Of a stretch of 64,000 nucleotides of DNA, positions 28,863 through 39,311 are shown in pieces (the first letter of the stretch is position 1; each line of letters starts with the position of its first letter). This stretch comes from Leishmania infantum JPCM5 (Eukaryota; Euglenozoa; Kinetoplastea; Trypanosomatida; Trypanosomatidae). The stretch is taken from contig NC_009418.2 of the NCBI RefSeq assembly GCF_000002875.2, positions 1-64,000 of the forward strand, in the 5' to 3' direction. The notes beneath the pieces are model-generated. The model had not been told where the DNA came from. It saw only the letters and a list, made by a program, of their open reading frames with translations, and ran no database searches. Both the position numbers and the translations under genes were made by a program.

Positions 28863-30609
28863 TGAAGGCAGACATTGCAGTCTGTTTCACAGTACCCTGT
28901 CGACGACAGCGAGAGAGTCAGGGTGTTATACACTGGATGCGTGCCTATCCGCCCCCAGAAATCACGTGGTCGCGCTCTGCGGTACACACCGACCAACGCT
29001 GCGGATACAACACGGAGAAGAGAGGAGAGAGGGATAGTCAGCGGCTGTCAAGGCGGCCCCGTGAGCTGCCAATTTGCATCCCGTACCTCTACTGTCTACG
29101 CACCTCTTTTTCTCGTTCTCCCTTGTTCTCCCCCTCCCCCATGCGTGCGCACTGTGGCCCGGACAGCTAGAGGATGTGTGAGCCGTTTCACCTTACAGAC
29201 AGCGCCTTACGCCTTTCTTCGGCTCTGGTTGACTTTGTTCCTGCCTATTTCTGTACCGGTGGTACCTCTCCCACTACCCTCCTCCGGCTCACTTGCAGCA
29301 CGCGGCGTAAGCTTCGCTGCGGCACCATTTCTGACGCCTCTGCTGTGGATGCCAAAAGGGAGACTCCACGTTGATTGAGACTTCGCTACTGGTGATCAAA
29401 GGGTGGAGGGTTGGCAAGGGAAAGGATGGGTGCCCAGGGTGCTAGCGGAAGTCGTAAAATGTGCGGAAGCACAAGAGGAGAGACAGGAAAACGGATGAGA
29501 GATAGATCGCTGGATTCTGAGGAGAATGCGCGGGCACCCAACACGGAGGCACGCAGACGATGCGAATGCTGTTCTCACGTTTATTTTTCCTTTGCCTTTT
29601 TTTTGTTATTTGCTTTGGTCGGCCTGTTTTTTTTTCCTCTTGTGCAGCTACTTTTGTATGCAGATATTTACTTTGCTTGTGTCGGCTCTGGAGTTGCCTC
29701 TCGCCGCCCTCCCCCCCCCTCTCCACCCCCCCCCGAAAAAAAAAACACACACCGCCCCTCGGACGTTCCGCTCCCTCCCCGTACGCATTTCCGACCGTTC
29801 TCCCTCCCATTCTGCGTACGTAAATTACATTTTTGCTTTCCTTATTTGCTATCATAGTCACTTAGGGGTACATTCACACGTACCATGAGCGTGGCGCAGC
29901 GAGGTGCCCAGCTATCCGGAAAGGATCGAGAAGAGGCATGCGAAAGGATTGAAAACGAAGGGTAGGCCTCGTTTAAGCAGCAGCAATACAGACGCGTATA
30001 GGAGTGACAAGCATTCCTGATTGACTTCGCGAATATGGAATGTGCTCGAAAAGGAACAAGCGAGAAAACCCGAATAAGAGGAGTAACTCTCCCGAAAGCG
30101 TCCGGGGCTCGTGCCAGGGATGTTTGTCGAAGGTCGTCGGGTACCCTGTACGTATCGTAGGGCAATGTGCCAGAGCAGCCGCAACTAAGCACGCATCTGT
30201 GATGGGGGAGAAGAGCGTGCGTAGGTGCACCTCTTCCGTTTTTCTATGCCACTGCCAGATAACTTCGCATGCCTCTCCTCTCTGACTCTCTGTTGTCATT
30301 TCGAGGCTAAAGCCGATCTTGCAGTTGGCACTGCTCACTCTCTTTCTGGCATTCCTGCATCGAGTATTGTTCTCTGCACACCCCCTCCCTTCACTCACCG
30401 TTGTACTGCTCGTTTCTCCCTCCATTGTTGTTGTCTGGCTTGCGGCAAACTCGGACGTACTCCGCTTCTCATTGCTCCAGCAAGACTCGTAGAGTGCTCA
30501 GAGCATGCGCAATGATACGCAGAGCGCAGAGGAGTACCTTTGGCCTTATCACTTTCTCCTCTTTCCACGATCGTCGTAAAAACAAGAGTGCTGTTGCTGT
30601 TGCTGCACT
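28863..30609. other. Long gene-free stretch downstream of G6PDH
   Basis: About 1.75 kb. Includes C-rich and A runs at about 29710-29750. No ORF with recognisable features. The right part borders the decayed HPP region. Confidence 0.55.
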
Positions 30610-30830
30610 CCATCAGCACAAGTGCGGGAACGGCGAGCTCACAAGTTGGCTTTGGCTCGCACGGCCCTCCACCTGCAGAGAGGGGCGATTACAACGGCGA
30701 GACGGTGAACAATGTGCAGGAGCTGCACCCCGTGGTGGGCAGCGGGGACCGTGTGGACGGGGGGGGGGGCCGCGGCGGAGGATACTGTGACAGAAATCCG
30801 TGTAGGATCCGTCGTAGAGGTGCAGCAAAG
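30610..30830 (-). repeat. Possible truncated, decayed SIDER-like element
   Basis: The stretch GAGCTCACAAGTTGGC...GGCTCGCACGGCCCT (30636-30666) aligns with GAGCTCAACTCCAGT...GGCACGGCCCT of the intact elements, followed about 60 bases later by CTGCACCCCGTGGTGGGC matching their CTGCACCCCACTCGC. It ends in an 11-G run (30759-30769). Borders uncertain; a local alignment would settle it. Confidence 0.4.
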
Positions 30831-30921
30831 GCACGACAGCTTTTTGCTGATTTATGTGCGCCTGTTGAAGTGTGTCGACCATCCAGATTGAACGTGGTTT
30901 TCGACGTCATGGAACTGCATT

Positions 30922-31408
30922 ATGGCCTCCTTTTTCACAGACATCACGCTCATCGTGCTCGCTTTCATTGAGGCTTCTGGCCTGCAGCCGTGCGAAGTAG
31001 GTCTGGATTCGTGCGTGTCATCCTTTGGCGTCTCCTGCTGCCTGTTAATGTACCTCCTTTCCGAGTGCGCAGCCGCGCGCACTCATTTTCTCTCACACCG
31101 TCAGTGCTTTTCTTGGTGTGACGGGGCCTCACGGTACCAACTCGTTGCCGAAGCCGCTAAGCCGACAACCGGCGTACGGCTTTGCGGTTGGCATTATGGC
31201 AGCTCCCTTGATACTGACGGGTTCGCTGCAGCCCTCTGCCTCAGCTACTATGTGCCTAGCCGCGTTTCATATCGACAGCTGGATGAAAGACTAAGGCTTA
31301 ATGTGCATGGCGACGCCAGCCACGGTGGGCCGTTGCTTGATTGTGCTTCTCGACTTTGCCTTCAACAATCTCGTGCCTTGGCGTCATTACTATCCGGTAC
31401 GGGGGTGA
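30922..31408 (+). pseudogene. HPP-family membrane protein relic, copy 1
   Basis: Fragments in two frames match the HPP membrane family (four-helix integral membrane proteins; plant members reported in plastid nitrite transport). From 30922 one frame reads through ITLIVLAFIEAS to SFGVSCCLLMYL. Near 31050 a frameshift leads into FPSAQPRALIFSHTVSAFLG, equivalent to the family's SPLAQPRNxIGGHxxSALIG. The same frame goes on to the helix ending LILTGSLQPSASAT, where the family name motif HPP reads QPS. An in-frame TAA at 31292-31294 interrupts it before LIVLLDFAFNNLVPWRHYYP, which matches the family's FNNLxPxRxYP end. One frameshift plus one stop make it non-functional as assembled. Confidence 0.68.
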
Positions 31409-31764
31409 CGAGGTGGCAAGAAAGCCAGGTCACGCACCGCCGCTGAGGTTGACAGACCATGTGGAAAGCGCCCTGTCCTTTGTTGGTGTTGTTTACCTGT
31501 GCGTGTGTGCCTGCGTGCGCTTCTTTTGCTCCCTTCCGTCACTCTGGCCCCAATACTCAGCCTCATCACAGTATCTTCATTTCCCATTTTGTTTAAGCTC
31601 TGAGAAAGGGAGTGATTCACTCTATTCCGCCCCTCCCCTCTTCATTCAGCGACCCCTATGTGAGGGGCAGACGAGCAGCTCCTGTCGCCTGGCAGGCCGT
31701 CTTGCTTTTTTCCCTCTTTTTCTTTGCGCGGTGACATCTTGCCCTCCGACACGCCCCCACCCCT

Positions 31765-32100
31765 CCCACCAAGGCGCCTGTTGCGCAGCCACAGGTTGTC
31801 ATCGCGGCACACGACACCGCGGTGATGGAGGAACTGCGCTCACAAGCGCGTTTCACCCGTGGAGTCCTTTGAACAACAGGGAGCCAGCGAACTCGGCGTG
31901 GCGCCTCACTTTTTATGGGATAGGCTCACAAACGCAGTGCACCGACCCGCCAGCGCGACGGCCATGACCGTCGCTACCGGGAATATCAGTGCGTCCTATC
32001 ACGGCGAAGGGTCCCCGTTCGTCATTGCCCCCGTGCTGTTGGGCGCCCTGCTCACAACTGTAGGTGTGTGTAGGCACTTGAAAACCTGGGGCCTTCACGG
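31765..32100 (+). pseudogene. HPP-family membrane protein relic, copy 2
   Basis: A second, independent HPP remnant just downstream of copy 1. One frame contains APVAQPQVVIAAHDTA (from 31774), equivalent to the family's SPLAQPRNVIGGHTIS. It ends at a TGA near 31869. A different frame then carries VHRPASATAMTVATG and FVIAPVLLGALL (about 31934-32050), equivalent to HPPAGATALIAV and FVLAPVLLGALL; here the HPP tripeptide reads HRP. At least one frameshift separates the parts. Copies 1 and 2 differ strongly, so they are not a recent duplication. Confidence 0.62.
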
Positions 32101-32179
32101 CCTCCCTACCCTCATGAAGCGTAACTCTTGTGCGACGGCACATCGGGCGCTGCCTTTTTTTCTGCCCAGTTTGGTTTGA

Positions 32180-33378
32180 TTACCCCCCCCCTCCTCCTCC
32201 TCTTCCCGCCAGTTTGTCTTAAGCTTGTCGCTGGATCACGCATGGACATACTCGAGCACATGCTTACACGTAGGCCTGCACATATTGATGCACGCCATAT
32301 GCCGAGGTAGGTATGCATGCAGTGTGGCACGTGAGAACGACAAGACACAACCTGGGCGGAGAGCAAGTCACGAGGGAGATGCGAGGGAGGTGTGTTGGAC
32401 GCCTTCGCGTTGAGATTCTCACGCAGCATCGCTTGCCAACGCTCACAACTCACTCCGTTCTCGCTCTTCTCAGGTGTCGCAGCTCATCCTTTCGCTATTT
32501 TGTTGGTTTTGTGCTGGTAAGGGAAGCTGAGACGGAGCAGCTGTGCTTAGCATTGTCAGTAACAGAAGGGAAGGGTCGCCGTCTCACCCAACGTGTGGCA
32601 TGGAGGATGGCGGCCTGTCGGCGGATGTGACGGCCTTTTGACACCGCTGCAGCCCTTTGCGCTGTCACCGGACTCCTTCGCAGCAGAGCGTGTTGGGTAC
32701 GCTCTCCGAGAGACAGGCTCACTTCCCACATCGAGTACATGCGAACACAGTGGCGAAGGGGGCTTTTGCGCCTCATCATCTGCAGAAAGGCTTACAGACA
32801 TATGTGCAGGTGCGTGCGCGCACGCACAAAGCCGCTTGACAAGAGGGACGATCGCCCCTCTCCCGTGTCTCCCTTTCCACTTCAGCGTTGGCTGTTGTGT
32901 TGCTCTCCAGTAGAAGGGAGAACAAGCGGCCTTCTCGATGGTGTCACAGACGTCGCGTATAACGGCGGAAGAGACTTATTTACCTTCCTGCAGACCCTCC
33001 TCATGCGCTCATGGCTTCCTCGCTCTCCTCCTCCTGTTTCTTGTCTCACGCCCGCTCCTTCGTTTGTGAGTGCGCGCGTGAGAACAATCAGAGGCGGCAC
33101 TCTCGCTATCGCTAGCAGCAACGTTGGCCCTTCCTGCTTTCAAGTTTGTGAGGGTTGCGGTGGGCGATAGTGCACCGCTTACAGGACCTTATTTCGTACT
33201 CGAAGTGGGAGAGGGTACGACATTACGCACTCCCGCGACACCGTTGCCACACAGCTGCCCAGCTTCTTTGAGCGTCTGGTAATTGGTTCCCTCGGCCGCC
33301 GTGATCGGCAACAAGCACCGCGCAACCTGGCGGCGTCTCTCTGAGTTATTTAAGCGAGAGCGGCTCATTGCTGACGCC
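32180..33378. other. Intergenic region
   Basis: About 1.2 kb between the HPP relics and the PCI-domain gene. A C8 run lies at 32184-32192 and pyrimidine-rich tracts near 33000-33060. No supported gene. An open frame continues upstream of the PCI gene's ATG to 33283 but lacks an ATG. Confidence 0.55.
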
Positions 33379-35169
33379 ATGACGGCCCACGCCGCTGTGA
33401 TACCGTGCCTGCAGAGGTACGCGCGCCTCAGCGCTAGCGTCTTTGCTAGCCCCGATGACGCCGAGACCCAAGCAGCGCTTTCACCTTTGCTCCAGTACCT
33501 GTCACTTCAGAGTTGCAACACCAGCGAGGTCGAAGCGCTCGAGCAGTGGTGTCGCAAGCAAGGGAACGAAGAACGGTTGAAGAAGTGCGGCGGTGAGGTC
33601 ACGGCAGTGGTGAAGCGACGTGTTACGCAGCGGGCTCGCGTGCTCTCCGAGGCCGTGGCTAACAGGCAGGATATGCTCGTGACAGATGCGCGAAGCACCG
33701 GGGTGCCCGCCGTTGTATGCTCCGCTGGCGCACATGACAGTGGGCGTAGCGGGACAGCGACACTGGTGCAGTGGTGGCACCTCAGCGACGATGACCCGTG
33801 GAACTTCACCGCGTCCGCGTCCTGCTCACAGGCTACGCGGGGCTGGAGCGACGGATACCGATTTGTTTGCCTGAAGGAGGCGCTCACGTTAGTGGGGCCC
33901 TACCTCGACCTAATGCGGCAGGCTGCCGCCACGGGCGACTGGGAAAGCGTCTCGCGCCTCTTCATCGAGGCGACGAGCTACGTCAACCGCGTCTCCTTCA
34001 GGGACGATCCGGCGGCCATCTTCGGGTCTCTAGAGCTGTCGCGGTTGCACCTCGCTCTAACTTTTGCCAGCCGCGGCGGTGTCGCTTCAGTAGAGAAAGC
34101 GCTACAGCAGGTGCGGGTAAACGACGATATGCGACGAGCTGCGGCACTGCTTGACGGGCTTGGCGCGAGGGAGAGAGGCACTGCGGAGCTGCACTCGCCA
34201 CCCAATGCGTCGGCGGCCTCGGTTTCCAAAGTGCAGGCATACTGGCGCTTGATACTGTCGTACAGCACATTCTTCAACACTGTCGCCGCCTACGTGGACG
34301 GCTCATTGGGGAGGTTCGAAAGCTGTGCCAAGGCGCTTCTAGGGGACGGTACAGAAACGGGCGCTTGCCTCTGGGGAGCCGCACGGTATCCTAACATACA
34401 CTTCTGCTTGCCACATTCCACTTCTCGCGTTAGGCAGCCCGACGCTCAGCCAGGCGGACCCAAGACACAGTCGGGCGCGTGCACCGTGATGCCGGTTCTG
34501 TTTCCCTACTCTTCCAGCCACGTCCGCGCCAGCGCCTCGGATCACTATCTGGATGAGTTCGCGCCGTTGGTCACGCGCGTAATTGCTCCTGCTTCGTCCT
34601 TCAGCACTCTTGTCGTACTGTCGGCCGTTGGCACTCTTCCGCTTCACGTGGCACTCACACAGTTGCGCACGTGTGTAGAGTTGCGGGAAGTCTACGAGGG
34701 CTGCAGTGAGCTCACCAGCCTCCTCGACGCCCTTTGGCGCGGGCAACTGGGAGTTGCCTGGAGGTGCGCTAAAGAAGCAGCAGCTCGCTACTTGAATCGT
34801 GAACCGCACGTGCAAGACTCTGTCGCGAAGAAGCTGCTCCAATATGTGAGGCGTAGTGTCTGCTTCCATTACCTGCGTGTGCGGCGAACAGCACTCATAA
34901 GCGACGCGGCAGTGGATTTAGGGTTCGAATCATCCGAGGAAGTCGTGGAGACGGCGACTGCCCTCATCTCCTGCAACTACATTGACGCACGCATTGACTT
35001 GGTCAAAGGGGCGATTTGCAGCAATGAGCTAGACGAGAGGAGTGAGGTGATGATGGAGGTCAAGGCCGAGGCAACCGCGCTTGCCAAGCTGAGCTTTTCG
35101 GCGCTGAAGGTGCGGCTTGCGTGCTTGTCAGCGGAGCGGAACCTGATCGCTTTTCCAGGTGATGGTTGA
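33379..35169 (+). CDS. PCI-domain protein, CSN1/Rpn7-like
   Basis: 596 residues from ATG 33379; the open frame extends upstream only to a TTG at 33283. The C-terminal region has the PCI pattern: a short-helix solenoid (ELREVYEGCSELTSLLDALWRG, about 430-455) and winged-helix segment about 485-555 with YVRRSVCFHYLRVRR, then LGFESSEEVVETATALIS and IDARID. The segment APASSFSTLVVLSAVGTLP (about 405-423) matches the position and style of the conserved segment before the PCI domain in COP9 signalosome subunit 1 and proteasome lid subunit Rpn7. CSN1 scaffolds the complex that deneddylates cullins; Rpn7 belongs to the proteasome lid. I favour CSN1 because the sequence is divergent, but a profile search is needed to choose. 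Confidence 0.62.
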   Translation: MTAHAAVIPCLQRYARLSASVFASPDDAETQAALSPLLQYLSLQSCNTSEVEALEQWCRKQGNEERLKKCGGEVTAVVKRRVTQRARVLSEAVANRQDMLVTDARSTGVPAVVCSAGAHDSGRSGTATLVQWWHLSDDDPWNFTASASCSQATRGWSDGYRFVCLKEALTLVGPYLDLMRQAAATGDWESVSRLFIEATSYVNRVSFRDDPAAIFGSLELSRLHLALTFASRGGVASVEKALQQVRVNDDMRRAAALLDGLGARERGTAELHSPPNASAASVSKVQAYWRLILSYSTFFNTVAAYVDGSLGRFESCAKALLGDGTETGACLWGAARYPNIHFCLPHSTSRVRQPDAQPGGPKTQSGACTVMPVLFPYSSSHVRASASDHYLDEFAPLVTRVIAPASSFSTLVVLSAVGTLPLHVALTQLRTCVELREVYEGCSELTSLLDALWRGQLGVAWRCAKEAAARYLNREPHVQDSVAKKLLQYVRRSVCFHYLRVRRTALISDAAVDLGFESSEEVVETATALISCNYIDARIDLVKGAICSNELDERSEVMMEVKAEATALAKLSFSALKVRLACLSAERNLIAFPGDG

Positions 35170-36152
35170 CCGTCTTTGCTGGGCAGCGTAGTTGGGATCA
35201 CGGGTGGGCAGGACGGGGACCTTGGAGAAGTGCGCTGATGTGCGCGGGCGATGCACCTCCTCAGCCAGCTTATTCGTTACCCCCCCCCCGACAAAATGTT
35301 GTCTTCAGTTGCTGTGGTGTCATCTTTCATGGCTGCTGTTCTGCTCCTGCCTCGTCTGTTTTTTCTTTGCGTGTCGCTGCTTCTGTTGTACCCATTGGTG
35401 GCCTGGGCATTCCCTTTGCAACTGAGCAGGCTGCAGTAGCTCGATGGCTTCGGCGGTGCCGGCATGGACTTGTCTCAACTGTTCGCCACCGACAGAATAG
35501 TGTTGTGTCTCTTTCCCTCTCTCATCATCTTTCATGCTCTGTGTGTCTCCGTCTGCGCGTGCGTGGTTCATCTGCGTTCGACATTTTTCGTTTTAGCTGG
35601 CTCGCGCCTCTTCCCTTCTGCACCGTCTTCTCGGAGAATCAGAGCTGAATTTCTCCGAAAGTTCCACCAAGCACACGCAAAGAGCACACGAATCACAGCG
35701 TGTGGAGATGGGCAGCGCAGGACGCACGGGCGCGTGAAGCGAACCGGCAGGTGTGCCTGGCGTTCCAGTGTCCCAAGCGAAGCCTCCCGGAGTGCTTATC
35801 GTAGAATGCGCTATGTACAGAGGCTACTAGCCGAAGCCCTCACGTGTTTACTCGCTCTCCTTTCTGATCTCCACCTTCCTCGCCTTCGAGCTGTCTCCTT
35901 GAACCGAGGCAGCTGCTTGTGATTGTGTGTGGTTGCCCGCGCTTGGCCGCTCCTCACTGCATGGCTCCTTGTCTTTAAAGGCTACCTCGACCACCCAGAC
36001 GGTACCACCCGGTTCATCCGGCTACACTTACTGACCCGGCGCTGTAAGCTGTGACAGGTGTGTCACGGTCACTGCGTTTTTGTATCGTCCTCGTTTTTCG
36101 TTGGGCTCTGCGTGCGCTCGTCCTCTCGCGGTAGTGCCTCAGTGAGCCTGCC
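35170..36152. other. Intergenic region
   Basis: About 980 bp of 3' UTR and leader. A C10 run lies at 35280-35289, with T/C-rich stretches after it. No supported gene. Confidence 0.6.
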
Positions 36153-38438
36153 ATGCCTGTGCAAAAGGCTGCTCGCGTTGAGGCGAGAGCGCCTGCGGCT
36201 GCGCTCTCTACCGTTAGCGTGCGCAGAGCAAGTCGTGATGACAGCGGTCTTGACGACAGCGGGCTCGACAACTCTATCAATCCGCTGTTCATACTCTCCG
36301 GCCCCCGCGGAAGCGCCATCGACCCGCGCAGCAGCGACCATCAACTCAACTCCCTGATGAACGTGGTCGATGGCTCAGTCTTTCAAGTGCTGAGTGACGC
36401 GTGGGCCGCTGTTGGTGTGCCAGCGGATCGATACTGGCTCAGTTCCCAACATCTGCGTGGCGGAAGTTCAGCAGCAATGCTGCCGAAGAAGACACCCTCG
36501 TCGCCACTCAGCTTGCTAGGGCTGCGTGTGCCGAACCCCCTTCACCTTCACTCGTCCTTCTACCCTACACGCGTTGAGGCGCTGGCGGCGCGCGGCTACG
36601 GCGCCCACCGTGGGCTTCTTCCTCTCGCACTTGACCGCAGAAGTGGATCGGGTAGTAAACTCTTCAACGTTCTTCCACGATGGAGCACCAACGTAGTCGG
36701 CATCGGTGAATCAGCGGTGGAGGCCTCAGCGGGCATTTGGCATGGAAGCGCCGTCGCCGATTTCGTGAGCGCCATACCCCACATGCAAGATCGCAACTTG
36801 TACGCGCTGGTGGATGAGTCATGTCCGGTAGATCCTTACTTTGATCTGGATTTCTCGTACGACCCGGACCAGGACGACCCGAGTGATGCTTTGCTCGTGC
36901 AGAGCCACGGCGAGGGCAAGGAGGTGGCGGCGGTGACCGCCTTCTCCGCCGAGGCAGTGGAGAAGGTGCTGCTCACAATGCTCACGGCTCTTCGTCGGGA
37001 AGTGGAGACGGAGCTCAAAACCACTGTGGCGGAGTGCCTGGTGCTGACGAGCAGCCTTCAAACAGGGCGGCGCCCGGATACGCCCTCAGAGCTGGCTTCC
37101 TTGGAGCAGCTGAAGCTCAGCTTTCACGTGCACTTCCGTTTGGCTGACAGAGCAGTGCTGGCGTCAGTGCGAGAGATGCACAACTTCATGACTCGGCTTC
37201 GTTCCAGACTTCAAGACGAAGAGGCGGCAGCAACAACATCGCCCTCGCTGGGCAGCCCCACGAGAGAGAAGAGGGAGGAAGCTCGACAGGCCTCCGCCCT
37301 ACTGCTGCGGTGTGTGGACTTTGGTGTGTACACGCGGTGGCGCGCTTTTCGTCTACCGTACAACGTCAAGGCATCCGAGGCTGCGCGGTCAAGTGCGCTG
37401 GTGAGCGGCGCTGGGGATGACTTGCTGGAGGAGCAGCTCCAGCAGCTGGGCATTGCACTCCCAGACAACGGAGTGGGCAGAGCAGCGCCGAGCGTGCTGC
37501 AGAGCCTCTTCCTTGCCGCAGACGTTGCGACTTACAAAGCGCAGCGCTACTTGCTCAAGCGCTTGGAGCCGCATTTTCGCTTTCTTTTGCCGGTGTTGCC
37601 GGGAGCTACGGAGCTGAGGTCGGCTACATTGGCAGAGTTTCTCTCCCCGCTTGTGCCTCCGCAGGTGAGAGCGGCGGCGGCAGAGGTGAGCGGGCCCTCC
37701 TCTCCCAGTTCATCAGCGAGGGACGTGGTGAGCGCGTGGGCTATGGAGCTCGCCTGCATCGTACGAGATGCCTCAACGCTGCCGCACTCGCGCGACGACG
37801 GCGCCGTGCAGGAGTCGCCGACAAGTTCATCCTTCCGACTACTTCTTGACGAGGGAGCGATCACTTCTGCCGCCGCAAAGGCGTCTGCGCAGGCCACCAG
37901 CAGCCCCTTCGACGTTCCGCTACCTCCAATGCCACGTAGTGTGCGGGTTCGAGTCGAGGACGCCGAGATGAAGAGACTTCTCGCAGAGGTGTTTTGGTGC
38001 ATAGCGCCGGAGTACGGCGGCCCAGGCACTGTCGTGCGAGCCTCACCGGCGACGGATGCACGGAACGCACTCTCAGCGCCGAACCCCATCACTTCGGAGC
38101 GTATCAACGCTCACTACGAGGACTCGATTCGAGCATACTACGTCTTCCAGAAGCAGAACAAGTACTGCATCCGCCTGCATCGAAATCACAAGGCAACCTT
38201 CGCGCAGCTGTACTTGACATTCGGATCCATCAAGATTCGTTGCTACGCAAACGACTGCTGTGACCGGTGCTGCGTTATTCCATGGGAAGCCCCAGATAAC
38301 CCGAAGTCGGGGCCGCAATACCATGCCGGGTATCCCAGGTATGAGCGTCTCGTGGCAATTCGCAATGCGCTTTTTCCGCCCCTGTCGACGGAGGAGCTGG
38401 TTCGCCGCTACGGCACAGGTGTCTTGCATTACGTGTAG
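36153..38438 (+). CDS. PrimPol-like primase-polymerase (AEP superfamily)
   Basis: 761 residues. Archaeo-eukaryotic primase motifs are in order: metal-binding DPYFDLDF (227-234, Asp231 and Asp233), nucleotide-binding SFH at 323-325 in KLSFHVHFRL, and metal-binding VDFGVYTRWRAFRL (388-401, Asp389). The C-terminal zinc site fits PrimPol: Cys672-x6-His679-x17-Cys697-x4-Cys702. PrimPol restarts forks by repriming and does translesion synthesis; trypanosomes have two such proteins, PPL1 and PPL2, one of them needed after bulk DNA replication. Which this is cannot be told from motifs. Human PrimPol is about 560 residues; the excess is an N-terminal extension of about 200 residues and a Ser/Ala-rich insert near 505-600. 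Complete, all metal ligands present. Confidence 0.88.
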   Translation: MPVQKAARVEARAPAAALSTVSVRRASRDDSGLDDSGLDNSINPLFILSGPRGSAIDPRSSDHQLNSLMNVVDGSVFQVLSDAWAAVGVPADRYWLSSQHLRGGSSAAMLPKKTPSSPLSLLGLRVPNPLHLHSSFYPTRVEALAARGYGAHRGLLPLALDRRSGSGSKLFNVLPRWSTNVVGIGESAVEASAGIWHGSAVADFVSAIPHMQDRNLYALVDESCPVDPYFDLDFSYDPDQDDPSDALLVQSHGEGKEVAAVTAFSAEAVEKVLLTMLTALRREVETELKTTVAECLVLTSSLQTGRRPDTPSELASLEQLKLSFHVHFRLADRAVLASVREMHNFMTRLRSRLQDEEAAATTSPSLGSPTREKREEARQASALLLRCVDFGVYTRWRAFRLPYNVKASEAARSSALVSGAGDDLLEEQLQQLGIALPDNGVGRAAPSVLQSLFLAADVATYKAQRYLLKRLEPHFRFLLPVLPGATELRSATLAEFLSPLVPPQVRAAAAEVSGPSSPSSSARDVVSAWAMELACIVRDASTLPHSRDDGAVQESPTSSSFRLLLDEGAITSAAAKASAQATSSPFDVPLPPMPRSVRVRVEDAEMKRLLAEVFWCIAPEYGGPGTVVRASPATDARNALSAPNPITSERINAHYEDSIRAYYVFQKQNKYCIRLHRNHKATFAQLYLTFGSIKIRCYANDCCDRCCVIPWEAPDNPKSGPQYHAGYPRYERLVAIRNALFPPLSTEELVRRYGTGVLHYV

Positions 38439-39311
38439 CAGCGCGTGAAGTGCAGTCGAGGGGAGATAAGATGTCTGTTGAAGAAGCGTACTTACATGAA
38501 CAAGAAGACGCAGCGCGACACGCGCTGACCTCTTAAATCAACTGCGCATCTCACACCTTTGTTTTTTCTCTCGTATTAGAGTAGATCCAGGACCTCCGGC
38601 TCCGGCTGCCCGTTTCGAATCTTCCGCTTCTCCCTCTCCTCACCGCGCGCACACAGACGCACGCGTCGGCGAGCGCATCCTCCAATGCGTCGGCGAGAAG
38701 TGGGGAGGATGGGGGAGGGCTTGTCGTACTTTTATCTTTTTTTTTCCTCGCTGATCTCTTTGACCCTTGCGCTGCTCGCGTATGCGTGTGCGAACTGTGA
38801 CAGCCATGCTTGCTGCAGGTTTAACACAACACTGCCACGCGCATGTGCACCGCACCCTTTCTCTCTTCACCTTCGTAATCCTTTTCGCCCGTCGAGAGGA
38901 TGGCGTTCAACTCTTAGAAGCTTCGCCGCTCTTTGCGCCGCACCACTAGCAATGGAAGCGCACGCTATGCAAATCGACGGCCACGCTGCAGTGCAGGACA
39001 ACGGAAGCGCTCTTCGACGTAGTGCCTGCGCTGCTGCGTCGATTGCAGCCCACGCTTTACATGCTGCACTGATCGTCTTTCTCTCGCGACGTCTCACCCT
39101 TTGTGCCCTCCTCTCCTGTTCTGCTTTGTCCTGACCCTCTGGCGTTGCCCTCTCCCCATCCCCATACTCCTGCTGGTCCGCTGTTGTATCTCACGCTGCC
39201 AAACGTGCTCGCTGCCGCCTCCTGTGTGTGTCCGAGTCTTAATGACCGCGAAAGGATTTCGTTCCTGCGCTCTCAACCTACCATCTCCCCCACCCCCGTC
39301 CTTTTTCAATC
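38439..39311. other. Intergenic region
   Basis: About 870 bp. Pyrimidine-rich stretches at about 38840-38880 and 39100-39170 precede the adenylate kinase. No supported gene. Confidence 0.6.

Noticed and set aside
30540..30971. 143-residue plus-strand ORF as an intact gene
   Set aside because: Low-complexity, includes an 11-G run and SIDER-like similarity. The real coding signal nearby is the HPP relic in other frames.
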